From NCBI GenBank assembly GCA_033439295.1, contig JAVTLE010000007.1:1240001-1304000 (forward strand): a stretch of DNA of 64,000 nt, read 5' to 3'. Under the pieces are notes generated by a model that saw only the letters and a program-made list of their open reading frames with translations, had not been told where the DNA came from and did no database searches. Of this stretch, positions 45,460 to 55,857 are shown in pieces; the stretch's first letter is position 1, and the number at the start of each line of letters is the position of its first letter. Origin of the DNA: Deuterostichococcus epilithicus. Its lineage: Eukaryota > Chlorophyta > Trebouxiophyceae > Prasiolales > Stichococcaceae. The position numbers were made by a program, and so were the translations under genes.

Positions 45460-45464
45460 CAGCC
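45460..45464. repeat. target-site duplication CAGCC (left)
   Basis: CAGCC abuts the left LTR and recurs at 51273-51277 directly after the right LTR, the 5-bp duplication expected of an integrase. Confidence 0.9.
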
Positions 45465-45638
45465 TGTTGAGCCTGTTGTTCTTACAAGCTGACTTAGATT
45501 GAATTCAGTCGTGGTTTGGTCTAAGGTCTCAAAAGTCTAAGTGTCTTGACGAGCAGTCAACGTCTGAGCTTGGCACAGCAAGGGAACTAACCAGCTAGTC
45601 AGACAGGCTAGGTGGGTTAATGGTCCAGGATCGTTACA
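45465..45638 (-). repeat. 3' LTR (left copy)
   Basis: 174 bp, starting TGTTGAGCC and ending TTACA on plus, so the ends are TG..CA. It is the 3' LTR in element sense. Confidence 0.95.
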
Positions 45639-45652
45639 TTCCTCCCCCCTCT
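45639..45652 (-). other. polypurine tract
   Basis: Reads AGAGGGGGGAGGAA on minus, directly before the 3' LTR, where plus-strand DNA synthesis is primed. Confidence 0.88.
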
Positions 45653-45679
45653 AGAAGCTTTGGCGTCCCGCCAAAGAAC

Positions 45680-48600
45680 TCAGCCATTGTTGGCTGCCAT
45701 GCGTTTAGCAAGCCCTTTCGCCATCGGGTTCAAATTCGTAAGCGGCTCCCATGTGTTGTCCTCGGAAGGATATCCAAGCCACTTGATCAAAAACTCCTGT
45801 CGAAAACGGCCTCTGTATTTGCGTCGTCGAAATGCCAGAATGTCCTCGACTTCGAAATAGCCCGATTTGGGAATTGGTATATCCTGTGTAGCTGAGGAGG
45901 CATGCTGCCGAGGTTCAGGTCGACCTGGGAATCTGTCAGTATCCTCAACGTACGGCAGAAGTCGGCTAATGTGAAACACAGGATGTATGCTCCAGTTCTT
46001 CGGTAATTCGAGTTTGTAAGCTGTTCTTGAAATCTTCTTGACGATACGAAGAGGTATCCACTTGGGCTTTAACTTGGAAGCAGGTCCTGCCGTCAAAGGC
46101 GTGTGCTCGGTCGAAAGTCTCACCAAATCGCCTTCTTCAAACTCCATGTCTCGTCTGGATTTGTTAGCGTAATTCGCCTGTCTGGAAATAGCAGATTCCA
46201 GTTGTTGCTTGGCATAATCCATCATCTCAGCTCGATCGTTCGCAAATGCATTCAGAGCTGGAACATCAGTATTGGTCTGGTTGATCAAAGCATCAGGAGT
46301 CCTCGGGTTGTGTCCATATACCATTTGGAACGGTGTGAGCTTAGTAGAAGCTTGCTGCGAACTGTTCATCGCAAATTCCACAGCCGGAAGGAAATCTTCC
46401 CAATCATCTCCATTGTCATTCACAAAATTGCGCAAGATCTGTTCAGCAGTTCTGTTAGCGCGTTCAGTCTGTCCATCAGTTTGTGGATGATACGCGGTCG
46501 ACATTCGAAGCTTAGTACCCAATATTTTGTGAAATCCTTGCCAGAAATGGCTGGTGAATCGTACATCCCGATCTGATACGATTGATGTTGGTACGCCATG
46601 TAGCCGGAAAATGTGATTATAGAACAAGGCGGCCGTACCCGCAGCAGTAATCCTCGTTGTCGTCGGAATGATGTGAACCATCTTGCTGAGACGATCAGTG
46701 ATCATCAATATGGCATCATGCCCTTCCTTGGTCTTGGGCAAACCAGTGATAAAGTCCATGGCCACTGACTCCCAACAATAATCTGGAACATCCAAAGATT
46801 GAAGCAAACCCAACTTTTGTTTATTGGTAGACTTGCTTTGCTGACAGAATCCACACGAGTCGATGTATCGTTTGATATCCAAGTCCATCTTAGGCCAGTA
46901 GAACTTCTCAGCGATTCCTCGTAACGTCTTTGCGAGACCCATATGGCCGCGATAGGGAGGATCATGGAACTCAGATATTATTCGTTGCCGCAAATCATCG
47001 ACGGCTGGAATGTAAAGACGTTCATCCTTGAACCATAGTCTGTCTTTCCGCGTGAGAAACGTCGGAGTAGACTTTAAAAAATCATCGGTATCATAACCTG
47101 ATGCAATCTCCTGCATGATATCCTCGTCCAATGTTTGAAAACTAAACTGTAGGGCCTGAATCTCTGGTTTTCTTGATAGGGCATCAGCCACTACGTTTTC
47201 TTTCCCAGGTTTATATCTTATTTCTAGGTCAAACTGATCCAAGTATGCCATCCATCTTTGTTGTCGGGCCGACAGAAACGGCTGTGTTTGGAGGTAGCGT
47301 AATGGCTGATGATCAGTATAGACAACGATCTTCTTCTCGTGTAGATAGCATCTCCAAATTTGTAAGGATTGGAATATCGCAAGTGCCTCTTTCTCGTGAG
47401 TTGCATATTTTCGCTCCGCATCTGATAATAGGCGGGAATGGAAGGCCACAGGTCGCAAATCGCCATCAATTTCCTGCGACAGTACTGCGCCGATCCCAAA
47501 GCCAGAAGCATCGGTAGTTACTACAAATTGTTGATTTGGGTCCGGGATGATAAGTATAGGAGCTTGTGTAACACGATGTTTCAGTTCAGTGAACGATTGT
47601 TCCGCAATATCGTCCCATTTCCAAGGAACGGTACTCTTGGTCAGCTCTGTCAAAGGCCTTGCAATGGACGCGAAATCCTTGATGTATTTCCGGTAGAAGT
47701 TGGCAAGGCCAAGGAAACTTTTGATATCAGTGATGGATCTCGGGGTAGGCCAATCAAGGATTGCCTGTACTTTGTCTGGCATCATCTTCAGTCCATCCTG
47801 GCCGACGATAAAGCCTAAGAACTCCAGCTCGTGTTTGAAGAAGTCGCATTTGCTCAACTTGGCATAGAGTTTGTTTTCTCTCAATAACTGTAGAACCTTG
47901 GACAGATGCACAATATGATCCTCTGCTGTCTTGCTGAATATCAGTATATCATCGAGGTAAACTATCACGAAATCATCCAGATACTCTCGAAACACATCGG
48001 TCATCAAAGTGGTGAAGGTAGCCGGTGTATCAGTCAAGCCAAATGGCATAACACCAAACTCGAAATGCCCATATCTCGTGTTGAAGCCGGTCTTCTCAAT
48101 ATCATCCGGATCGATGCGAATTTGATTGTAGCCAGATCTGAGATCAATTCTGCTAAAGTATTTTGCACCGTGCAGCCTATCAATCATTTCATCAGCTCGT
48201 GGCAAAGCACATCGGTTCTTGATCGTGATTTTGTTGAGGGCGCGATAATCCACGCACATTCGCTTAGTTGCATCTTTCTTCTTTACGAACAGTATCGGAG
48301 CGCCAAACGGAGATACACTTGGGCGAATGAAGCCTTTGGATAGCAGATCGGTTAATTGTTTCTTCAGTTCGGCCAACTCACTTTGCGAAAGGCGGTAGGC
48401 AGGTTTGCAAGGCGGAATAGCTCCAGGCTCTAAAGGTATCTTGTGATCAATGCTTCTCTTAGGCGGTATGCCTGCAGGTAGATCATCTGGAAATACATCT
48501 GTAAATTTCTTCAGCAATTCCTGGGTCGTCGCTTGATCTTCCTTCTCTTCAAGTGAAGCTTGGGCAAACGAATCATCCGTCTTCGATTGTTCGTTGCTTG

Positions 48601-49273
48601 AGGAAGAATCGTCTTTCAAATTTATTCCGTACAGATGTAACATGCCAAATGGCGAACCATCTGATTCTGATACTGATTTGAAATACTCTCCTTTGGGTAT
48701 CAAATTGCCAAGAAACGGGTTACCTTGTGTTGCAAGGTGTGCAGGAGTTGTATTGAGGATAGCAGCACCGTCATGATTCCTCATAGTGATGGTCTTCCGG
48801 CTCCAATCAATTGTGGGGTTGTACTGCTTAAGCCAAGGCATGCCCAGGATCATCTCATGCTTGCTGTCGGGCATATCTGCTATGAAGAACTTTTGATTGC
48901 ATCTGATGTGAGTAATTTCGCAGAAGGAGAATTGCATAGAGGCATAGGCATTGCAGGTCCTCGAAGTCCTATCTGCTAATTCGACGGTTCTGGTCCGAAA
49001 GCATCTGTGTATGTCCAAGCCCAGTTTGCTTGCCATATCCGGTCGTAAGAAGTTGCCGGATGCTCCACTATCGATCAATGCTGTGATTTCACGTCCACAA
49101 GAATAGATCTTGCATTGTATCGGTTGGCATAAGTCAGGATCTGCAAGGCCAGTTACTTTCGGTGCAGCAGAAGGGTTGCTTCTCTCAATTGTCGGCTCAT
49201 TTGTGCAAGCCCCAACGTCAATAGCCGACGTCGTTAATCCTGACGGCGGGGCTGCCGAAAATCCGATTTCTTA
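45680..49273 (-). CDS. pol: retrotransposon Pol (PR-RT-RH-INT-chromodomain)
   Basis: One open frame of about 1,195 codons, without its own ATG at the 5' end. Domains: aspartic protease LIDSGASGNFL (near 49075); RT with ALNKITIKN, IDLRSGYNQI, FGLTDTPATF (usually FGLTNAP) and catalytic YLDD; RNase H starting TTDASGFGIGAVLS; integrase with the zinc HHCC (HxxxH in RGHMGLAKT region, CGFCQQSK) and DDE acidic residues (MDFITGLP, SDRDVRFTS, QTERANR); C-terminal chromodomain EFLIKWLGYPSEDNTWEP, which defines chromoviruses. The frame is -1 relative to Gag and overlaps its last ~13 codons, so Pol may be made by -1 frameshifting. Confidence 0.95.
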
Positions 49274-50238
49274 TGGTTGGTTGGAGAAAACGGGTTGGGT
49301 CGCCAATCAGATTTGAAGTTCGAAGAGTTCTGGGAACCGTGGCGAGCATCTGCAGGTCTGGTTTGATAGGAGTTGTTGAAAAAACTCGACCTTGGTCTGA
49401 AGTTATCTTGACCCTTGGACTTGTAGTTGCTTGGACCCTGATTTCTGAAAACGTGAGCATTGTTGATCTCCATAGGTACCGGGCCCTGCTGGTGCGAGTT
49501 AGATCTGAAAGGAGTGCGGGACGATTCACCCCACGGACGATAATCAAACTTGGCCCAGTATTCAGCATTATGGTCAAAGGGAAATCCCCTGGAAGCATAA
49601 TCAGCTTGTCGTCGCACAGATTCATGTGTAGATGCAATGTGCATAGCCTCGGGAAGTGTCTTGGGCCCTCGGATCTTGACTTCCTTGAACAACTCGCGCG
49701 ACAAGCCTCGCGTGTAGCGGTCAATCGATTCGACCTCGCTGATATCAGTGATATGCGAAATTACATCAGTGAAATAGTGATTATAATCCAACACAGAGCC
49801 TTTCTGTCTGATGGTAGCAAGCCGGTCTCGATATACCACATTTGAATCGACTGGCTGAAATCTGTATAAGAAATCCTTCTCGAAATTTTCCCATGTATCA
49901 GGCGCGCCAAGGATTATCCTTGCTCCTTCTCGCTGTTGATACCACGAAGATGCCGCATCGTGTAAGTAAGTGCTCGCTACTTGCACCCATCGTGCTTTGG
50001 CCTCGCCGCAAGCCTCAAGGTAATTCTTCATTGCAAATAGAAAATCTCTGGGAATTTCTCTCTTTGATCCATGAAACTTCGAAGGAGAACCCAGCTTTGA
50101 TTTGCTGTTGGATGTACGTCCACCTTGCAACTTTTCCAACTCTTCAATCTTCTTGTCCTGTTCTTCAATTTGTCTCTGTAATATTTGGAGAAGCTGTTCG
50201 GCAGAAGGAAGAGTACCGCCGAGAGAAGCACTCGCCAT
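49234..50238 (-). CDS. gag: retrotransposon Gag
   Basis: 334 aa from the ATG at 50238 (MASASLGG). A short coiled coil (QILQRQIEEQDKKIEELEKL) precedes the Ty3 Gag capsid region (YLEACGEAKARWVQVAS, WENFEKDFLYRFQP, DRLATIRQKGSVLDY). The C-terminal region is rich in Asn, Arg, Gln and Ser. I see no CCHC zinc knuckle; a basic tail may bind RNA instead. Confidence 0.9.
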   Translation of the reverse strand: MASASLGGTLPSAEQLLQILQRQIEEQDKKIEELEKLQGGRTSNSKSKLGSPSKFHGSKREIPRDFLFAMKNYLEACGEAKARWVQVASTYLHDAASSWYQQREGARIILGAPDTWENFEKDFLYRFQPVDSNVVYRDRLATIRQKGSVLDYNHYFTDVISHITDISEVESIDRYTRGLSRELFKEVKIRGPKTLPEAMHIASTHESVRRQADYASRGFPFDHNAEYWAKFDYRPWGESSRTPFRSNSHQQGPVPMEINNAHVFRNQGPSNYKSKGQDNFRPRSSFFNNSYQTRPADARHGSQNSSNFKSDWRPNPFSPTNHKKSDFRQPRRQD

Positions 50239-50266
50239 CTTGATATTAATCCAAAAGGAAGGTCGA

Positions 50267-50947
50267 TCAGATTGATTTGAGCTTGCCCTCCAAAGTACCG
50301 ATCTCACCAATGGTCTTCTTGTAAGTTTCTCGCAAGTTTGATATCAAAAGGTTGACGGCAGCGATAGTCTCGTGCATCAATTGCAATTGGCGCTCATAGA
50401 AATCGTAACCCTTCTTGTATATCTCGATCTTAGATTGCAGCTTATCAATTTTCTTTTGGATGCTTGCCCTCGTCTGTGAGTCGAATTTGTCTGCCCAATA
50501 TCTGATATAATCCAAATCCAGCGACGGCAATGATGCAGTCGGTGGCGGCGGCACAGTGTCAGGTTGCTTGGTCTTGGCTGATAGCGCCTCAAGAGCCTCT
50601 GCAATACCACGCTTGATCTTCGGCAAGTTCTTGGACTTGAATATCTTGAACCGTTGGGTCTCACTTGGGTCTTTAAAGCCAATTGGTCCCTGGACTTGGT
50701 TTGGCTTCTCGGACGGGTTAGTAGCCAAAAACTGCTGGATCGGTTGGGCGGAAGCCTCAAGTCGCGCCTTATACCGAGGGGTCAGAAGTGCCTTCTTCTG
50801 AGCAGCTGCAATCGCGTTCTTGGACGTGTTGGGCAAATGGTGACGCAATGTCCGAAAGGCGCCAGGTGCAAGGCGACCGGAAGCTCTGTGGCTCGACTTG
50901 CGATCAGTGTCTCGTGAAGAGCGGTGCCTGTGCTTCAATAGCAATCA
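50267..50947 (-). CDS. extra ORF between 5' LTR and Gag, coiled coil
   Basis: About 226 codons open, ending 29 nt before the Gag ATG. No suitable N-terminal ATG was found (only an internal Met near the C-end). The N-part is basic (HRHRSSRDTDRKSSHRASGR), the middle has KIFKSKNLPKIKRGIAEALE, and the last third is a heptad-like coil (IQKKIDKLQSKIEIYKKGYD). It could be expressed by splicing, non-AUG start or frameshift into Gag. The family is unknown. Confidence 0.5.
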
Positions 50948-51083
50948 AGGATCACCAATATACCAAAGACATCTAACCTTGGATTGAATCTTGGTCGTTG
51001 TTGAAGAGCGTCTCACTTGGACTGCATCTTTCTTGGTCAAAAGTCAAAGGGATCGAACCGTCCCGGAAGGTCGAAAGTTTCGC

Positions 51084-51096
51084 GGATTGCCCCCCA
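51084..51096 (-). other. candidate primer binding site
   Basis: Two bases inside the 5' LTR the element strand reads TGGGGGGCAATCC. The TGG start matches the CCA end of a tRNA. I could not assign the tRNA. Confidence 0.45.
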
Positions 51097-51098
51097 AA

Positions 51099-51272
51099 TG
51101 TTGAGCCTGTTGTTCTTACAAGCTGACTTAGATTGAATTCAGTCGTGGTTTGGTCTAAGGTCTCAAAAGTCTAAGTGTCTTGACGAGCAGTCAACGTCTG
51201 AGCTTGGCACAGCAAGGGAACTAACCAGCTAGTCAGACAGGCTAGGTGGGTTAATGGTCCAGGATCGTTACA
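51099..51272 (-). repeat. 5' LTR (right copy)
   Basis: 174 bp, identical by eye to the left copy; the 5' LTR in element sense and site of its promoter. Confidence 0.95.
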
Positions 51273-51277
51273 CAGCC
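51273..51277. repeat. target-site duplication CAGCC (right)
   Basis: Partner of 45460-45464. Confidence 0.9.
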
Positions 51278-51580
51278 AGTGCCGCCAGGCACGACATGCC
51301 ACGTTGCCCCGGAAGCAAGCCTGGCTTCTGCATGACAATGCTGCAGCAGTGGACAGTGCAAGAACACAGCACATTTCGATTGCGTGCTGCAGTGGTGCAC
51401 TTGAGACCTATCGCCGTAGATCACATCATCTCATGATGTCGTGTATTTGTTCCGCCGTAAGATCCGCCACTGTTTCAGCTGCATATAATCGTGTCCCGAA
51501 TTGCGAGGATGCCCCACAACGTCGAACGCATCAGGCATCGCACAACCTCTGCGTGCCTCTTCGTACAAATCCAGGCAGCC
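51278..51580. other. GST promoter side, right of the retroelement
   Basis: About 300 bp of 5' flank of the GST. With 45048-45464 it made up an original divergent promoter region of about 720 bp. Confidence 0.45.
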
Positions 51581-53548
51581 ATGGCTGAAGAGTGTGTTCT
51601 GTACTGGGGGCCTGGCAGCCCACCATGCCTCAGGTGAGACCACGCACTGCCCAGCACCACACATGACGAGTTTTACCCGCTAGCCAAGCGGGCAGGGTAC
51701 AACAGACTTGGCTAACTCGCAATGCCTGACCGCAGGGTCCACATCATGCTGCACGAGAAGTAACTGTCATACAGAAGTCACATCCTCCTGTTCTCGAAGG
51801 GTGAGTGAAAGTCCGCCTGCGAAGATTAGCAGCACGAGCGGCTAATGGTTGTGCAGCTGAAAATTTCCAAAGGCACTACCTCTGCTGCTGATGCTGACGG
51901 GGCGCCAGTTTTGGTCCTGTTGGTATGATTCTTGCAGCGTCTCGATTCATTCTGACACATGAATGCACCTTGATGAATGCTGATGTTTATGTGCTATCTG
52001 CAGGCGAGCACAAGAGCGACCTGATCATGGGACTGAACCCGCGCGGCCAGCTGCCGGTCTTCGAGGATGGCACGATCGTGCTGCCGGACTCGCTCGCCGC
52101 CATCATCTGGATCGAGGAGCAATACGGAGACAGCGGCGTGCGCCTCATGCCACCGCTGAAGACGTCGCAGCGCGCCATGGTAGGTGGTGAATCATGGTGC
52201 ACATGCGTTGACGCGTCCCACGCAACCTCGATGACTGTGTCAGGCTGCATGTTGTTCGGATCTGACGGAGCGACCTGGTGTAATGTAGTTGCAAGCCATC
52301 CTTGACTGTCATGGTGTGTGCGTGTGCTGACCCCCGATCAGGGCGCCACGCAGGCCTGCCGAGACGCCGCCGTGGCGCATCCATTGATTATGGGCATCCA
52401 CCAGAGCCATGACAGAATCGCCTGACAAACCGCCTTGTGCCTTAGTGTGACTCCTCCCGCGCGACGTGCGGCTGCAGGTGTGGCAGCGGCTGGCGGAGTC
52501 ACAGGTGCTGGCGGGCAAGGCCGTGGACGCGTTCCACACCAAGGTTGACGGCAACGCCAAGATGCCCAAAGGTGCGCAATAATAAGTAGACAATTCTGCC
52601 CGCCTTTGCGGTAGTGTGTTGTGCGTAGTAGCGCGGGCCGCTCTCAGCGCACGGGGTCCGCCTCCCTGTAGATGAGCGCGCTGGCCAGTGGCCTCTAGTC
52701 TTGCGGCACAGGCGTGCGGCCGCAGCAGAGGAGCGTGTATCTGATGGAAAGCGCCTGATGGAATGCACGCACCAGGGTGCATGCGGCGGCACCGCGGCGG
52801 GCATTATGACTCATCTGCTGTAGCTGCGGCGACATGATGGCTGCCTGGTGCACGCTGCGACAGCAAGTATTGATCATGTAAGAGGATGTCGAAGATTATA
52901 CGATATGGCGAGGTGGCTGCTGCTCAAGAGGAGCGCAGCAGCACTCAAGAAGCTGCGCAGTAGTACAATGCAGGATCGTGGCTACCGGATGCGACTTTAC
53001 ACTGCGATGGCAGTGCAGGCGAGGAAGTCTTCAAGGAGCAGATCCTCCAGCTGCGCACTGAGCTGGGCTACTGGGAGGGGTATCTGCGCAAGCATCGCTT
53101 CGTGGCGGGCGATGAGTACACGCTGGCCGATGTCGGCGCAGGTGCGTGCGGTCAGTGATACTCATCTTGACACAGTATCAGTTTGGGACTGGCCAGTCTC
53201 ATCAAGGGAATAAGTCGCTGGCAGCTGCATGCCTGCCGCCAGTCTGCAGGCAGTCGCCAATCCATATATGCGCGAGCCCAGACAGCCGGCTGAACCCAGC
53301 ACCTGCAGCAGCGTCCAGGATGACGTCCAGGTGGACGGCTCCCTTCTTATAAAGAATTGGGTGACAGTGCCTGCCGTGCAGTGCCCTACTTCATCTTCGC
53401 CCAGCGGTGCGGCGCCTCCTTTGTCGACTTCCTACACATCGCCAAGTATGTGGAGGCCATGAAGAAGCGCCCGGCGGTGGCGTCGGTGCTGAAGCAGCAC
53501 GATGAGGCCGGCGCAGCGGCCCCCAGCGTCTTCGGCGGCCTGATTTGA
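51581..53548 (+). CDS. glutathione S-transferase (in-frame TAA or mini-intron)
   Basis: GSTs conjugate glutathione to electrophiles. Exons: 51581-51633, 51736-51800, 52004-52179, 52478-52571, 53019-53141, 53382-53548; 225 codons plus stop. N-terminal thioredoxin-like domain: CVLYWGPGSPPC, VHIMLHEK, FSKGEHKSD, LNPRGQLPVFEDG, LPDSLAAIIWIEEQYG. C-terminal helical domain: ELGYWEGYLRKHRFVAGDEY, TLADV, YFIFAQRCG, KYVEAMKKRPAV. Exon 2 contains an in-frame TAA at 51761-51763 (HEK, stop, LSYRSHILLFSKG). Either it is a nonsense codon or the 15 nt GTAACTGTCATACAG (51760-51774) are spliced out. The retroelement lies just upstream. Confidence 0.85.
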
Positions 53549-54165
53549 GGAGCTTCACTGGCCGATAGTGCTTGGCAACGAATAATCACCTGAGAGGTTG
53601 CTGGGCTCTGGCACTTGCGGCGGCGGTGTTGGCGGCGCTGTAACATTACAACAAGGCCGGCACAGTGGCTGCCGGTGTCTGTGGCCTGATCTGAGCGAGC
53701 AGGCTTCAGGCATTGCCGGGCCTGGCGAATCACCACAGCGGCCGCGGCGCCACAAGAGCTGCTCCCTGCCGTCAAGGTTTGACCGGTGTGACGGGCCTCG
53801 CGTGAACATGAGTGTTTTCTGCTGCCTATTGCCTCTGATTCTGTGATCAAATCCGGAAGGTGCGTGCATCGTGGTGACGCGATGTAAACCTGCCGGTTGG
53901 AGTAATCATTTTTAAGGTTCGAAGGAAGCTTTAAAAAGCCAGAGCCACACACACACAGCAACTGGCACTGTTCGTCAGACTGCGACGTGAAAACAAGGCT
54001 GCATGAGCAACGGCACTTCCAAGCGCACTCGCTAAGGTCGCTTTGAGGAAGTACATGGGCGGCAGCGGCTGCTGTCGCTGCAGGTGTATCTCTGCCAGCC
54101 TCAGGCTCATATGGCGGATAACTGCGAGGCTCGCTGCCCTTCTTGCTTGCGCCAGGTTTGCCGGC
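53549..54165. other. convergent intergenic region
   Basis: It lies between the GST and membrane-protein paralog 1. No gene was seen. A (CA)-type run at 53947-53959 is too short to matter. Confidence 0.35.
53639..53643 (+). terminator. putative TGTAA poly(A) signal of the GST
   Basis: TGTAAC lies 91 nt after the GST stop, a usual distance for green-algal poly(A) signals. Confidence 0.5.
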
Positions 54166-55857
54166 TCAGCAAAAGCCAAACAGGATGACCTGCAGTGTAG
54201 GCAGTGAAGACACGGCATCCTCCATCAAATTGATGAGCATTCATTTCTCTATGCATATACGTGCCCCAGCTGCACTGCGCCCTCAGCCCCTCACTCACAC
54301 GGGACACGCTTGGCAATCCTCTCTGCCGTGCCGCTTCCACTGAGGCTAACAGCCGGACAGCGAGCACTGCCTTCGAAAGAGGTAGGAACACCAACATACA
54401 GGTACATCATCACACGTGGGCAGGCCGCAGGACCATATTCTGCTTAGGGGAAAACACACCCTCCACATGAAGATCAGCGCCGTCACGGCCAGCGCCAGCA
54501 CCAACGCCAACACGGCGACCACGAACGCCCATGCGTTGGTGCGCAGCAGGGCACCGGGAATGGGAGAGCGGCCCGCCAGCGCCCTGCTCCAGTCGCCCGC
54601 CCACCGCTCCCACATCTGCGGCCCAGGCGGCGACCTATATCAGGCCGTCCACACCTCTGCACAAGGACATGTGCAGCGGACCTGGGATTGGGCAGCTGCT
54701 ACAATGAGCGACGCCCTAGCGGGTCCATCTGTTCAGGATGAGCAACAGAGCGCGCTGGAGAGGCGCATCACAGACACGTGAAGCGCCATGCTGACCGAGA
54801 CACACCGCCTGCATTCCCTCGATAGTGCCCTCAGACGCGATGCGCGCCGCCTGCCGGAAATTCTCACTGCAGCCGACCTCCGCGTAACCTGCGGCAGTCG
54901 TAACGATGAGATGTGTAACTTGACACCTGTTTGGTGACCCGTTCTGACCACCAGCTTGCTGTGGCGTCAAGCCGAACGTCAAGATAGGGGATGTCGCAGC
55001 TCAGGAGGTGGCCTTTGTGACCGTGCAAATGTACCGTCAATGACGCTGATGGTCATGGCACGGATGAATGCGCACCCCTGATGCATGAACACCAGCCACA
55101 CGCAGTGAGTTAGCAACTCTTGGAGAGGGGCTATAAGTCATGCAGTCAGCTCGGTGGTCCAGTCGACATCAGGCAGCACAGCTAATTGGCGTCACAGGCG
55201 CACCTGAGGCGTCGTCAGTACCTGCATGGCAGGAAATTTGTGGCATCTCAGTCTTCGGCTGTCCTGCTCGCACACTGTAAGCATGTTGGTGCTGGACCAA
55301 TGGCGCTGCGCGGGAGGTGTGCTCAAGCAGAATGAGTCATCCTGCATTGGCAGTTGCGCCGGTGACGCTCGACATAATTGCGATCTGAAGCCCATACCTC
55401 GATGAGCTCCTGTGTCCCATACTTGCTGCTGGCGGTTGCAGATTTCGCAACCTTGCCAACCGCGGTGCCAATAAGGCACCCCTCGTCTTCCCGCACCTGA
55501 ACAGTAATGCAACGAACCTCCTGCCCGGGCTCAGCTCAAGGAGCACCACAATCTCCTCTGCGCTGCACATGATGGATGGCAGGTCTGATATTGGGTTGGT
55601 TGGTAGATTGGTGCACCTCCCTCGAAACGGGTTACTTGCCTGGTGACTCACGCACATTGCCGCGCTGCATGCAGGAGCAATGAGCACACTGCAAAAGGTC
55701 ATGCAACAACGGATCAATGCATTGACACCTTCAGCTCCACACGCCGCTTGACGCTCTGATGATCTGCAAACATTATGTGGCCCTCCAGTTGCGGGTCTGC
55801 GGCGCCATGGCGAAGGTCTGCAGAGCCCCCCTGGGCGGAGTTTTCACGACCGCCCAT
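54166..55857 (-). CDS. tail-anchored membrane protein, tandem paralog 1
   Basis: Unknown family. Exons on minus: 55857-55729, 55520-55398, ~54877-54806, 54615-54460, 54189-54166. Starts MGGRENSAQGG, then EGHIMFADHQSVKRRVELK, EVRCITVQVREDEG, KSATASSKYGTQELIE, CSENFRQAARIASEGTIEG, ERWAGDWSRALAGRSPIPGA and a helix AFVVAVLALVLALAVTALIF before a very short tail (VILFGFC). No signal peptide is seen, so a C-terminal anchor facing the cytosol is likely. It aligns exon by exon with the gene at 56756. The third exon fits phase only if a GGAG acceptor (exon from 54877) is used rather than the better CGCAG at 54888. Confidence 0.5.

Larger units (their letters stand above)
45465..51272 (-). mobile_element. 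complete Ty3/Gypsy chromovirus LTR retrotransposon
   Basis: A 5,808-bp element on the minus strand: two 174-bp LTRs that look identical base for base, 5-bp target duplication, polypurine tract, candidate primer site, Gag, and Pol in the order protease, RT, RNase H, integrase, chromodomain. It is clearly more AT-rich than the surrounding GC-rich genes. Identical LTRs and intact frames point to a recent insertion. It sits between the divergent genes EAF and GST. Confidence 0.97.
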
